From Acidovorax sp. YS12 (GTDB taxonomy: Bacteria > Pseudomonadota > Gammaproteobacteria > Burkholderiales > Burkholderiaceae_C), in NCBI GenBank assembly GCA_021496925.1, contig CP053915.1, positions 3,065,501 to 3,129,500 of the forward strand: 64,000 nucleotides of DNA. Reading direction: 5' to 3'. Below the pieces are notes generated by a model. That model was not told where the DNA came from and made no database searches. It saw only the letters and a program-made list of their open reading frames with translations. This document shows, one piece after another, positions 26,260-34,252 of the stretch (its first letter is position 1; every line of letters begins with the position of its first letter). A program made the position numbers and the translations under genes.

Positions 26260-26287
26260 TTTTCAATTGATGGAAATCAATTGAAAA
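26260..26287. promoter_or_regulatory. FNR/ANR box upstream of ttrB
   Basis: The core TTGAT-GGAA-ATCAA (26267-26280) is a perfect match to the FNR consensus. It sits in a longer perfect inverted repeat with 12-bp arms (TTTTCAATTGAT and its complement). Its centre is 64 bp before the ttrB start, leaving room for a class II promoter with a start site near 26232. Anaerobic activation of the ttr operon is expected. Confidence 0.82.
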
Positions 26288-26561
26288 CACATTAACAAAA
26301 TTCATTATTCAAGAATAAACTTTCCTATATTAAACATCCTGAATTAAGTGATTATTAAATAATCCCGAGCAACGCACAAAGGCATGCAAGCCACTGTCCC
26401 GCATGGAAAAAAAGGCGCAGCCATCCATTCGCCCATGGCGTCCGGGTATTTTCCTGGGATATTCGCCAATGCCCACGCAATGGGCGCGGGCGGCGCGCGT
26501 GGCCCCCGGGCTGCATACTGCGGCGGGCATCCGGCCGCGCACCGCCGTGATGCACGGCCAA
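26288..26561. other. Non-coding region between the ttr promoter and D-LDH gene
   Basis: The first 80 bases are strongly AT-rich and include a perfect 15-bp palindrome GATTATTAAATAATC (26350-26364). The rest is GC-rich with no convincing gene; short frames here lack a ribosome site and family features. Confidence 0.5.
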
Positions 26562-26606
26562 AACTGCCTCCAGCGCTTAGGGGGCAAGCGCTGGCAGCTC
26601 ATCAAA
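26562..26606 (-). terminator. Dispersed hairpin repeat, copy 6 (after the D-LDH gene)
   Basis: On the minus strand it reads TGATGAGCTGCCAGCGCTTG, a loop, AAGCGCTGGAGGCAGTTTT. It begins 10 bp after the end of the flavoprotein gene and fits as its terminator, insulating the ttr promoter. Confidence 0.78.
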
Positions 26607-26615
26607 CCATAGCAA

Positions 26616-28037
26616 CTACAACGTGAAAATCTTCCCGGGGTTCAGGATGTCCTGCGGGTCCAGCGCCCGCTTGATGGCCCGCATCATGGCCACGGCCCCC
26701 TCCCCGGCCTCGTCCACCAGGAAATCCATCTTGTGGATGCCCACGCCATGCTCGCCGGTGCAGGTGCCCTGCATGCGCAGCGCGCGGGCCACGAGCTGGT
26801 GGTTGAGCTGCTCGGCGCGCGCGCGTTCGCCGGGGCTGTCGGGGTCGATGAGGTAGCCGAAGTGGAAGTTGCCGTCGCCCACGTGGCCCACCAGGAAGTA
26901 CGGGATGCCGCTGGCGTCGGCCTCGGCCACCGAGTCGAGCAGGCAGTCGGCCAGGCGGCTGATGGGCACGCAGGTGTCGGTGCTGATGGCCTTGCAGCCG
27001 GGGCGGCTCTGCACGGCGGCGAAGTAAGCGTTGTGCCGCGCCGTCCACAGGCGCGTGCGCTCCTCGGGGGTGGAGGCCCACTCGAAGGCGTTGCCGCCAA
27101 AGTCCTGGGCGATGGCCTGCACTGTCTCGGCCTGCTCCTGCACGCCGGCGGGCGAGCCGTGGAATTCCATGAGCAGCAGCGGCTCCTCGCGCAGGCTGAG
27201 CTTGCTGTGCGCGTTGACCATGCGCACCGAGTTGGCGTCGATCAGCTCCACGCGCGCGATCGGCACGCCGAGCTGGATGGTCTGGATCACGGTGCGCACG
27301 GCGGCCTCGATGCTGGGGAACGAGCAGATGGCCGCGCTCACTGCCTCGGGCAGCGGGTACAGGCGCACGGTGACTTCGGTGAACAGGCCCAGCGTGCCCT
27401 CGCTGCCCACCATCAGGCGCGTGAGGTCGTAGCCCGCGCTGCTTTTCTTGGCGCGCGTGCCAGTGCGGATCACCTCGCCGCTGGCCGTGACCACCTCCAG
27501 CGCCAGCACGTTCTCGCGCATGGTGCCGTAGCGCACGGCATTGGTGCCGCTGGCGCGCGTGGCGGCCATGCCGCCGATGCTGGCGTCGGCGCCGGGGTCG
27601 ATGGGGAAGAACAGGCCCGTGTCCTTGATGGCCTCGTTCAAGGCCTTGCGCGTGATGCCGGGCTGCACCGTGACGGTGAGGTCGTCGGCGTTGACGGACA
27701 GCACGCGGTTCATGCGCCCCAGGTCGATGCTGATGCCGCCCTGCACGGCCAGCAGATGCCCTTCGAGCGAGGAGCCCGCGCCGTAGGGGATTACCGGCAC
27801 CGCATGCCGCGCGGCCAGGCGCACGGCGTCCTGCACGTCCTGCGTGCTCTCGGCGAACACCACGGCGGCGGGCGGCGGCGCCTGGATCGAGCCCTCGTCG
27901 CGCCCGTGCTGCGCGCGCACGGCGGCGGCCGTGCTGCACTGCGCGCCAAAGCGCGCGGACAGCGCCGCCAGGAAGGCCTGCGGCACGTCGCGCGCGGGAG
28001 ATGGCGCGGGAGATGGGGTGGGGGCGAGGCGGTCCAT
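26616..28037 (-). CDS. FAD-linked D-lactate/2-hydroxyacid dehydrogenase
   Basis: This 473-residue protein has an N-terminal FAD_binding_4 domain (IPYGAGSSLEGH, DPGADASIGGMAATRASG) and a C-terminal FAD-oxidase domain. The latter has the metal-site motifs VGHVGDGNFHFGY and CTGEHGVGIHKM. This is the D-lactate dehydrogenase (cytochrome) / glycolate oxidase GlcD family, which feeds electrons from D-2-hydroxyacids to the respiratory chain. The ATG at 28037 is chosen over a Pro-rich extension. GlcE/GlcF partners are absent, favouring a single-subunit D-lactate dehydrogenase. Confidence 0.88.
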   Translation of the reverse strand: MDRLAPTPSPAPSPARDVPQAFLAALSARFGAQCSTAAAVRAQHGRDEGSIQAPPPAAVVFAESTQDVQDAVRLAARHAVPVIPYGAGSSLEGHLLAVQGGISIDLGRMNRVLSVNADDLTVTVQPGITRKALNEAIKDTGLFFPIDPGADASIGGMAATRASGTNAVRYGTMRENVLALEVVTASGEVIRTGTRAKKSSAGYDLTRLMVGSEGTLGLFTEVTVRLYPLPEAVSAAICSFPSIEAAVRTVIQTIQLGVPIARVELIDANSVRMVNAHSKLSLREEPLLLMEFHGSPAGVQEQAETVQAIAQDFGGNAFEWASTPEERTRLWTARHNAYFAAVQSRPGCKAISTDTCVPISRLADCLLDSVAEADASGIPYFLVGHVGDGNFHFGYLIDPDSPGERARAEQLNHQLVARALRMQGTCTGEHGVGIHKMDFLVDEAGEGAVAMMRAIKRALDPQDILNPGKIFTL

Positions 28038-28142
28038 GGCAGGCGGGGGCGGTGGGGAAGCGAAAAAGAATACCACCGCGAACGTGCGACGCCGTGGCGG
28101 GCGGCAAGCCGCGCCACGGCGTCGCGGGCGGACGGGGAAGGG

Positions 28143-28355
28143 TCAGGCCGAGGGGATGGGCGCGCCGTCGCCGTCAGGGCGCTGGCGCTCCGGCGCTGGG
28201 CGGGTGTCGGGCTGCCAGGCGCGCAGGGCCTGGGCCTTGCGGCCGGGCTCGGCGGAGTAGGCCCAGGCTGCCGTGCCGTGGCCCAGCGAGAGGGCGGCGA
28301 ACAGCAGCAGGCTCGCGGTTTCGAACGGGAACTGGGGACGTGGCGTGGCCTTCAT
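28143..28355 (-). CDS. Small hypothetical protein (70 aa) with one hydrophobic segment
   Basis: This short frame has a hydrophobic stretch FETASLLLFAALSLGHGTAAWA, ending like a signal peptide or single membrane anchor, and a polar Pro/Arg-rich tail. The ATG at 28355 has a GGAG-like sequence nearby upstream. It stands alone between the D-LDH gene and the divergent adenosyltransferase gene. No family was recognised. Confidence 0.5.
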   Translation of the reverse strand: MKATPRPQFPFETASLLLFAALSLGHGTAAWAYSAEPGRKAQALRAWQPDTRPAPERQRPDGDGAPIPSA

Positions 28356-28544
28356 CGGGGAGAGACTCCGTAGGAAAGTGGAACACGCGCCCATTGCACC
28401 GCAGCCTGGCGGGCCAGGCCAGTTCTTTTGCCTGCTGTTTCCCATGCCAACATTTGCGAGCGCCGTGTAAAGCCCTGGGCACGCAGGGGCGATGGCGGCC
28501 GTCCGGGACAATCGCGTCCCCCCTGTTTTTCTGGAGACGACCCC

Positions 28545-29114
28545 ATGGGCAACCGCCTGACACAGATCGCCACGCGCACCGGAGACGACGGCACCACCGG
28601 CCTGGGCGACAACACGCGCGTGTCGAAGAACAGCCGCCGCCCGCACGCCATGGGCGACGTGGACGAGCTGAACTCGCACATCGGCCTGCTGCTGTGCGAG
28701 CCGCTGCCGCCCAGCGTGCGCGAGCTGCTAATCGACGTGCAGCACCAGTTGTTCAACCTGGGGGGCGAGCTGTCGATTCCCGGCTTCGCGCTGCTCAAGG
28801 ACGATGCGCTGCTGCAACTCGACCAGGCCCTGGCGCACTACAACGCGCAGTTGCCGCGCCTGCAGGAATTCATCCTGCCCGCCGGCACGCGCGCCGCCGC
28901 GCAGGCCCATGTGTGCCGCACCGTGGCGCGCCGCGCCGAGCGCGCCGTGGTGGCGCTGCAGGACGCCGAGCCCATGCGGCCCGCGCCGCGCCAGTACCTC
29001 AACCGCCTGTCGGACCTGCTGTTCGTGCTGGCGCGCGTGCTCAACCGGATGGACGGCGGCGACGACGTGTACTGGAAAAGCGAACGCCTGGCGCGCCAGA
29101 ATGCTACTGAATAA
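28545..29114 (+). CDS. Cob(I)alamin adenosyltransferase, PduO type
   Basis: This enzyme makes adenosylcobalamin from cob(I)alamin and ATP. The 189-residue product begins with the ATP-binding motif TRTGDDGTTGLGDNTRVSK. The conserved helix RRAERAVVAL and the segment RQYLNRLSDLLFVLARVLN complete the PduO/MMAB fold. The ATG at 28545 follows CTGGAGACGA, a good ribosome site. The last codons and stop come from a dispersed hairpin repeat. The product could supply cofactor for B12 enzymes; the radical SAM protein at 35-37 kb also has a B12-binding type of N-terminal domain but normally needs methylcobalamin or cobalamin instead. Confidence 0.95.
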   Translation: MGNRLTQIATRTGDDGTTGLGDNTRVSKNSRRPHAMGDVDELNSHIGLLLCEPLPPSVRELLIDVQHQLFNLGGELSIPGFALLKDDALLQLDQALAHYNAQLPRLQEFILPAGTRAAAQAHVCRTVARRAERAVVALQDAEPMRPAPRQYLNRLSDLLFVLARVLNRMDGGDDVYWKSERLARQNATE

Positions 29115-29156
29115 ATAGCTGTCAGCGCTTTTCAGGAAAGGGCTAGCGGCCGATTT
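29109..29156 (+). terminator. Dispersed hairpin repeat, copy 7
   Basis: AATAAATAGCTGTCAGCGC, a loop, GGGCTAGCGGCCGATTTT. It contains the adenosyltransferase stop codon (29112-29114) and lies at a convergent junction. Confidence 0.75.
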
Positions 29157-29189
29157 TGCTTGAAACCGGCGCGCCCCAAGCGCGGGCAG

Positions 29190-29285
29190 CCGAGCAAGGG
29201 CCGCCCCGCAGCGAGGGCTGCGTCCCCCTTCCCGAATGGCGCAGCCATTCGAGAGAAGGGGGAAGCGGCGCAGCCGCTCAGGGGG
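29190..29285. repeat. Second hairpin repeat type at a convergent junction
   Basis: A long stem pairs CCCCCTTCCCGAATGGC (from 29224) with GCCATTCGAGAGAAGGGGG (to 29262), with a small internal mismatch. A second stem, GCGGC-GCA-GCCGC, follows at 29265-29277. The second hairpin runs into the thioesterase 3' end. It is unrelated in sequence to the AGCTGCCAGCGC family. Confidence 0.7.
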
Positions 29286-29703
29286 TTGGTCTCAACACCG
29301 CCATGGTGATGCGCGAGACGCAGGTCAGCTCGCCCGCGTCGTTGACCATGTCGATCTGCCACACCTGCGTGGTCTTGCCGATGTGCACCGGCCGCGCCGT
29401 GCCCGTGACCCAGCCCTGCGTGGCCGCGCGCAGGTGGTTGGCGTTGATGTCCAGCCCCACGGCGCGGTGGCCCGGCGGGCAGGCGCAGGCGGCGCCGACC
29501 GAGCCCAGCGTTTCGGCCAGCACCACGCTCACGCCGCCGTGCAGCAGGCCGTAGGGCTGCTTGGTGCGCGCATCCACGGGCACGCGCGCGCGCAGGAAAT
29601 CGTCGCCGATCTCGGTGAATTCGATGCCCAGGTGCGATACGGCGCAGCCCTGGTTCCAGGCGTTGAGCTTGTCGAGGGTGAGGGGTTCGGTCCAAATGGC
29701 CAT
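29278..29703 (-). CDS. Hotdog-fold thioesterase (PaaI/MenI-like)
   Basis: This 141-residue protein has the PaaI-type hotdog signature YGLLHGGVSVVLAETLGSVGA, whose Glu is the likely catalytic residue, and NANHLRAATQGWVTGTARPVHIGKTTQVWQI as the second strand region. It hydrolyses acyl-CoA thioesters, probably aromatic or isoprenoid-pathway ones, but the substrate cannot be read from sequence. It is divergent from the binding-protein gene. Confidence 0.88.
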   Translation of the reverse strand: MAIWTEPLTLDKLNAWNQGCAVSHLGIEFTEIGDDFLRARVPVDARTKQPYGLLHGGVSVVLAETLGSVGAACACPPGHRAVGLDINANHLRAATQGWVTGTARPVHIGKTTQVWQIDMVNDAGELTCVSRITMAVLRPTP

Positions 29704-29860
29704 GGGGTCTCCGGGTCTTTTGAAAGGGACAGTTTCGCGTAATAGGGGCTTCCTAGAATCGCGCGCTCGCGGCCATTATTGGCCGCCAGGGGGCGCCCGC
29801 TGTAGCGCAGGCGACAGCCTGCCGGGCCCCGTCCGCCATGTCTTCGTGATTGTTCTGTCC

Positions 29861-30997
29861 ATGCATCGCCGCCAGTTCGTCTCCCTCGCCGCCCTTGCCG
29901 CCCCCGCCTTCGTCCGCCATGCCCTGGCCCAGGAGGCCGGCCTGTCCGCCAAGACCCTCACCATCGGCTGCTCGGCCGCCACCACCGGGCCGCTGGCCAG
30001 CTCCGGCCTCGACATCCAGCGCGGCACCGAGGCCGCCATGGCGCAGATCAACGCGCGCGGCGGCATCCACGGCCGCGCGCTGCAACTGCTGATGATGGAC
30101 GACGCCTACGAGCCCGAGCGCAGCGCCGCCAACGTGCGGCAGATGCTCGCGCAGGGCCAGGTGTTCGCGCTGCTGTCGTGCTTCGGCACGCCGAACAACC
30201 AGGCCATCCTGCCGCTGGTGGAGGAGTCCGGCATTCCCTACGTGGCGCCGCTGTCGGGCGCGATGTCGCTGCGCAAGGGCACGCGCAACGTGTTCCACGT
30301 GCGCGCGAGCTACACCGACGAGATCGTGCGCCTGGTGCAGCGCCTGACCGGCATGGGCCTCAAGGGCATCGCCGTGGTCTACCAGGACAACGCCTACGGC
30401 CGCGAAATGCTGGACGACGCCACGCGCGCCCTGGCCGCGCAGGGGCACAAGCCCGCGCTGCAGGTGGCCGTGGCCACCGACGGCAGGAACCTGGCGGGCG
30501 CCGTGTCCCAGGTGGCGGCGGCGCGCCCCGCGGCGGTACTGCTGGCCACGGCGGGCACGGTGTCGGTGGGGCTGGTGCGCGGCCTGCGCAAGAGCGCGCC
30601 GGGCGTGCTGCTCACCGGCCTGAGCCCGACGCTACCCAGCGACAGCCTGCGCCAACTGGGCGAGGACGGCAGCGGCATCGCGCTGTCGATGGTGGTGCCC
30701 GACCCGCACCGCGCCAGGCTGCAGTTGGTGCGCGACTACCAGTCCGCGATGCGCGCGCAGGGGCACCAGGAATTCACCCAGGGCAGCCTGGAGGCCTACG
30801 TGAACACGCGCGTGCTGGCCGAGGGGCTGGAGCGCACCGGGCGCGATCCGCTGCCGGTGCGCCTGAACGCGGCGCTGGCCGCCATCCGCAACCTGAACCT
30901 GGGCGGCTTCACGGTGGACTACAGCGGCCAGACGCCGTTCGTCGGCTCGCGCTACCTCGACCTGGGGGTGCTGGGCAGCACGGGGCGCTTCGTTTAG
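29861..30997 (+). CDS. Branched-chain amino-acid-type ABC substrate-binding protein
   Basis: This 378-residue periplasmic protein has a signal peptide in residues 1-24 (MHRRQFVSLAALAAPAFVRHA...), then a Peripla_BP_6 fold starting LTIGCSAATTGPLASSG and AINxRGGIHG-like text. The ATG at 29861 opens the signal peptide. No LivFGHM permease or ATPase genes are adjacent, so it is an orphan that must use a transporter encoded elsewhere or act as a sensor. The ligand is unknown. Confidence 0.88.
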   Translation: MHRRQFVSLAALAAPAFVRHALAQEAGLSAKTLTIGCSAATTGPLASSGLDIQRGTEAAMAQINARGGIHGRALQLLMMDDAYEPERSAANVRQMLAQGQVFALLSCFGTPNNQAILPLVEESGIPYVAPLSGAMSLRKGTRNVFHVRASYTDEIVRLVQRLTGMGLKGIAVVYQDNAYGREMLDDATRALAAQGHKPALQVAVATDGRNLAGAVSQVAAARPAAVLLATAGTVSVGLVRGLRKSAPGVLLTGLSPTLPSDSLRQLGEDGSGIALSMVVPDPHRARLQLVRDYQSAMRAQGHQEFTQGSLEAYVNTRVLAEGLERTGRDPLPVRLNAALAAIRNLNLGGFTVDYSGQTPFVGSRYLDLGVLGSTGRFV

Positions 30998-31009
30998 AAC
31001 GCTTCTTCT

Positions 31010-31054
31010 TTGATAGCTGCCAGCGCTTTCCCATCAAGGGCTGGAGGCGTTTTT
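31010..31054 (+). terminator. Dispersed hairpin repeat, copy 8
   Basis: TTTGATAGCTGCCAGCGC, a loop, AAGGGCTGGAGGCGTTTTT. It is 12 bp after the binding-protein stop codon, at a junction with the convergent CoA-transferase gene. Confidence 0.8.
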
Positions 31055-31059
31055 CCTTC

Positions 31060-32574
31060 TTACTTGCGCATGTCGCCGGTGTCCAGGCAGCGCTGGTGCC
31101 AGCTCAGGGCCTCGCCCAGCAGGTGCGGCGTGTGCTGCGCGCCCTGGCGGCGCGCGCGGTCGAAGTAGTCCTGCAGCAGCGGACGGTAGTCAGGGTGGGC
31201 GCAGTGGTCGATGATGGCCTGCGCGCGCTGGCGCGGCGACAGGCCGCGCAGGTCGGCCAGGCCCTGCTCGGTGACGATGATCTGCGTGTCGTGCTCGGTG
31301 TGGTCCACGTGCGAGCACATGGGCACGATGCAGCTGATCTTGCCGTCCTTGGCCACCGAGGGCGTGACGAAGAACGACAGGTAGCCGTTGCGCGCGAAGT
31401 CGCCCGAGCCGCCGATGCCGTTCATCATGCTCGAACCCATGAGGTGCGTGGAGTTGACGTTGCCGTAGATGTCGGCCTCGATCATCGAGTTCATGGCGAT
31501 GATGCCCAGGCGGCGCACCAGCTCGGGGTGGTTGCTGATCTCCTGCGGGCGCAGGATGATGCGGTCGCGGTAGAAGTCGATGTTCTTCTCGAAGTCCTCG
31601 TAGGCGCCGCGCGACAGCGAGATGGCCGTGGCCGAGGCGCGCTTCATCTTGCCCGCGCGCAGCAGGTCGAGCATGCCGTCCTGCAGCACCTCGGTGAAGC
31701 CCAGCAGGTTGTCGAACGGGCCGTGCAGCAGCCCGGCCAGCACGGCGTTGGCCACGTTGCCCACGCCCGACTGGATGGGCAGCATCTGCTGCGGCAGGCG
31801 GCCCTGCTTCATCTCGTGCGCCAGGAAGTCGATGATGTACTCGGCGATGCGCTGCGAGTTCGCGTCGGGCTGCGAGAACAGGTTGTCGCGGTCGCCGCTG
31901 TGCGTCTCCACCACGGCCACCACCTTGCGCGGGTCCACCTGCAGGTAGGGCTCGCCGATGCGGTTGTCGGCATGCGTCAGGCTGATGGGCACGCGCCGCG
32001 GCGGCAGGGCGGTGCCGTAGTAGATGTCGTGCATGCCTTCCAGGCGCAGCGGCAGCTTGGTGTTCACCTCCAGGATCACCTTGTCGGCGATCTCCAGCCA
32101 GGTCTTGTTGTTGCCCACGGCGGTGGAGGGGATCAGGAGCCCGTCGGCCGTGATGCCGACGATCTCGACGATGGCCACGTCCATGCGCCCGAGGAAGCCG
32201 AACCAGGCGTGCTGCGCCACGTGCGACAGGTGCATGTCGATGTAGTCGATCTCGCCCGCGTTGATCTTCTTGCGCGCCATGGCGTCGGAGTTGAACGGCA
32301 GGCGCTGCGCCACCGCGTCGGCAGCGGCCAGCAGGCCATCGACCTCGGGCGCGGTGGAGGCGCCCGTCCACACGTTGATGCGGTACGGCCGCCCGGCCTT
32401 GTGCTCGCTCTGCGCGTGCGCCGCGATGGCCTGGGGCAGCGCCTTGGGGTAGCCCGCGCCGGTGAAGCCGCTCAGGCCCACGGTGGCGCCATGCGCGACG
32501 TGCTGCGCGGCCTGCTCGGCCGTCATGCTGCGGGAAAGAAAGTCTGCGTGGCGCACGCGCTCAGCCAGGGCCAT
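31060..32574 (-). CDS. Acetyl-CoA hydrolase/succinyl-CoA:acetate CoA-transferase family
   Basis: This 504-residue enzyme belongs to the acetyl-CoA hydrolase/transferase family (Cat1/AarC/ScpC-like). It has the N-terminal GLSGFTGAGYPKALP, the oxyanion segment QSGVGNVANAVLAGL and the late GSGGSGDF-like stretch GIGGSGDFARNGYLS followed by CSHVDHTEHD. The catalytic Glu is expected in the middle segment near GFTEVLQDGMLDL. Two ATG codons are possible; the second (32574) has GGAG nine bases upstream, while the first touches it, so 32574 is chosen. It exchanges CoA between acetate and succinate or similar acids. Confidence 0.92.
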   Translation of the reverse strand: MALAERVRHADFLSRSMTAEQAAQHVAHGATVGLSGFTGAGYPKALPQAIAAHAQSEHKAGRPYRINVWTGASTAPEVDGLLAAADAVAQRLPFNSDAMARKKINAGEIDYIDMHLSHVAQHAWFGFLGRMDVAIVEIVGITADGLLIPSTAVGNNKTWLEIADKVILEVNTKLPLRLEGMHDIYYGTALPPRRVPISLTHADNRIGEPYLQVDPRKVVAVVETHSGDRDNLFSQPDANSQRIAEYIIDFLAHEMKQGRLPQQMLPIQSGVGNVANAVLAGLLHGPFDNLLGFTEVLQDGMLDLLRAGKMKRASATAISLSRGAYEDFEKNIDFYRDRIILRPQEISNHPELVRRLGIIAMNSMIEADIYGNVNSTHLMGSSMMNGIGGSGDFARNGYLSFFVTPSVAKDGKISCIVPMCSHVDHTEHDTQIIVTEQGLADLRGLSPRQRAQAIIDHCAHPDYRPLLQDYFDRARRQGAQHTPHLLGEALSWHQRCLDTGDMRK

Positions 32575-32597
32575 GGGAAGCATCTCCAGTCACGATG

Positions 32598-32629
32598 AAA
32601 AAAGCCGCCCTCCATGGAAGAAGGGCGGC
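32598..32629 (-). terminator. Rho-independent terminator after the NCS2 permease gene
   Basis: Read on the minus strand, GCCGCCCT and AGGGCGGC form an 8-bp stem around a 10-base loop, followed by a run of six T. It ends the permease transcript just before the CoA-transferase start. Confidence 0.88.
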
Positions 32630-32756
32630 TGCGGGCCTGGTGTCGCGACACGGGCCCGTGCCGCGCGATGGTAACGCCACGGCGCGCGCGGTTAAGGGTA
32701 AACTCTGTTAATCCCGATGGCCAGACTCGCCCGTCAGGCCCGTGTAATCCGGCGGC

Positions 32757-34043
32757 TCATGGCGCGCGCCGCAGCAGCGCGTGCAGCAGGATGGCGCCGA
32801 AGGTGGCGGTGCCGATGCCGCCGAGCGCGAAGTCGCCGAACTTCAGCGTGAACTCGCCCGTGCCCAGGATGATGGTGATGGCGGCGACGATCAGGTTGGC
32901 GTTCTGCGAGAAGTCCACGCGGTTGTCCACCCAGATCTTGGCGCCAGCGATGGCGATGAGGCCGAACACGACGATGGACACGCCGCCCATCACGGGCAGC
33001 GGAATGGCCTGGATCAGCGCGCCGAACTTGGGGCTGAAGCCCAGCAGCACGGCGATCAGCGCCGCCACCAGGAACACGGCGGTGGAGTAGATGCGCGTGG
33101 CCGCCATCACGCCGATGTTCTCGGCATAGGTGGTCACGCCCGTGCCGCCGGCCGCGCCGCTGACCATGGTGGCCACGCCGTCGCCGATGAAGGCCCGGCC
33201 CATGTACTGGTCCAGGTTCTTGCCGGTCATGGCCGTCACGGCCTTGATGTGGCCCAGGTTCTCGGCCACCAGGATGATGACCACCGGCACGATCAGCAGC
33301 ATGGCCGGCGCGCTGAACACCGGCGCGTGGAACTGCGGCAGGCCGAACCAGGGCGCGGCGGCGATGCCCGACACGTCGATCGGCTTGCCCAGGCCCAGCC
33401 CGTTGGTCAGCACGGCGTAGGCGATGCTGGCCAGGATCAGACCGACCAGGATCAGCAGGCGCTGCACCATGCCCTTGGTGAACACGGCCACCAGCGCCAC
33501 GCAGACGAAGGTGAGCGCCTGCATCCAGCTCTCGAAGTTGTTGGCCGCCATGTTCTTCACGGGGATGGCCGCCAGATTCAGCCCGATCACCGCCACCACC
33601 GCGCCCGTGACCACGGGGGGCATGAAGCGCTCGATCCAGCCCGTGCCCACGGCCTGCACCACCAGGCCCACGGCGGCGTACACCGCGCCGCAGGCGATGA
33701 TGCCGCCCAGCGCCACGCCGACGTTGGCGTTGGGCCCCTTGCCCGCGTAGGCCGTGGCGGCGATCACCACGCCGATGAAGGCGAACGACGAGCCCAGGTA
33801 GCTGGGCACCTTGCCGCCGGTGATGAGGAAGAAGATCAGCGTGCCGATGCCGCTCATGAACACGGCCAGGTTGGGGTCGAACCCCATGAGGATGGGCGCG
33901 AGCACGGTGGAGCCGAACATGGCGATGACGTGCTGGATGCCCATCAGCCCGGTCTGCGGCCAGGGCAGCCGCTCATCCGGCCCGATCACGCCGCCGCCCT
34001 GCAGCACCTGCGCCGGGCGCTCATTCCATTGGAACAACCCCAT
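32757..34043 (-). CDS. NCS2-family uracil/pyrimidine permease (UraA/RutG-like)
   Basis: This 428-residue protein has about 14 membrane spans. It carries the NCS2 signatures IQHVIAMFGSTVLAPILMG, VAENLGHIKAVTAMTGKNL and GGTGVTTYAENIGVMAATRIYST, with the Glu of AENLGH being the substrate-binding residue of UraA. Uracil or another pyrimidine is the likely substrate, imported with protons. The ATG at 34043 has CAGGAGT upstream. It is divergent from the ankyrin gene. Confidence 0.92.
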   Translation of the reverse strand: MGLFQWNERPAQVLQGGGVIGPDERLPWPQTGLMGIQHVIAMFGSTVLAPILMGFDPNLAVFMSGIGTLIFFLITGGKVPSYLGSSFAFIGVVIAATAYAGKGPNANVGVALGGIIACGAVYAAVGLVVQAVGTGWIERFMPPVVTGAVVAVIGLNLAAIPVKNMAANNFESWMQALTFVCVALVAVFTKGMVQRLLILVGLILASIAYAVLTNGLGLGKPIDVSGIAAAPWFGLPQFHAPVFSAPAMLLIVPVVIILVAENLGHIKAVTAMTGKNLDQYMGRAFIGDGVATMVSGAAGGTGVTTYAENIGVMAATRIYSTAVFLVAALIAVLLGFSPKFGALIQAIPLPVMGGVSIVVFGLIAIAGAKIWVDNRVDFSQNANLIVAAITIILGTGEFTLKFGDFALGGIGTATFGAILLHALLRRAP

Positions 34044-34110
34044 TTTTTTACTCCTGTCTGGTTGGGTGCGGCGATGGTAGAGGGTTTGCCTGCGTTGTGT
34101 AAGTTTTGCA

Positions 34111-34162
34111 TCAAAAAAGCCGAAAAAGCTTGTGTATCAAGCGCTAGCAGCTATCAATTTTG
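34111..34162 (-). repeat. Dispersed hairpin repeat, copy 9, in a divergent promoter region
   Basis: On the minus strand: ATTGATAGCTGCTAGCGCTTG, a loop with ACAAGCTTTTTCGGCTTTTTTG. It lies between two diverging genes, so it cannot end either coding transcript; it would be in the 5' leader of one of them. Confidence 0.7.
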
Positions 34163-34252
34163 CAGTCTCGTGGTGCATGGGCGCACCATGGCGGTGCACC
34201 GCAGCGGCAGCCCGCGGCAGGGCACAATCGCCGCGCACCACCACCCGCCGCC

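Noticed and set aside
26330..26626. Short overlapping frames on both strands between the ttr promoter and the D-LDH gene
   Set aside because: No ribosome site, no domain; they run through the dispersed repeat and a GC-rich spacer.
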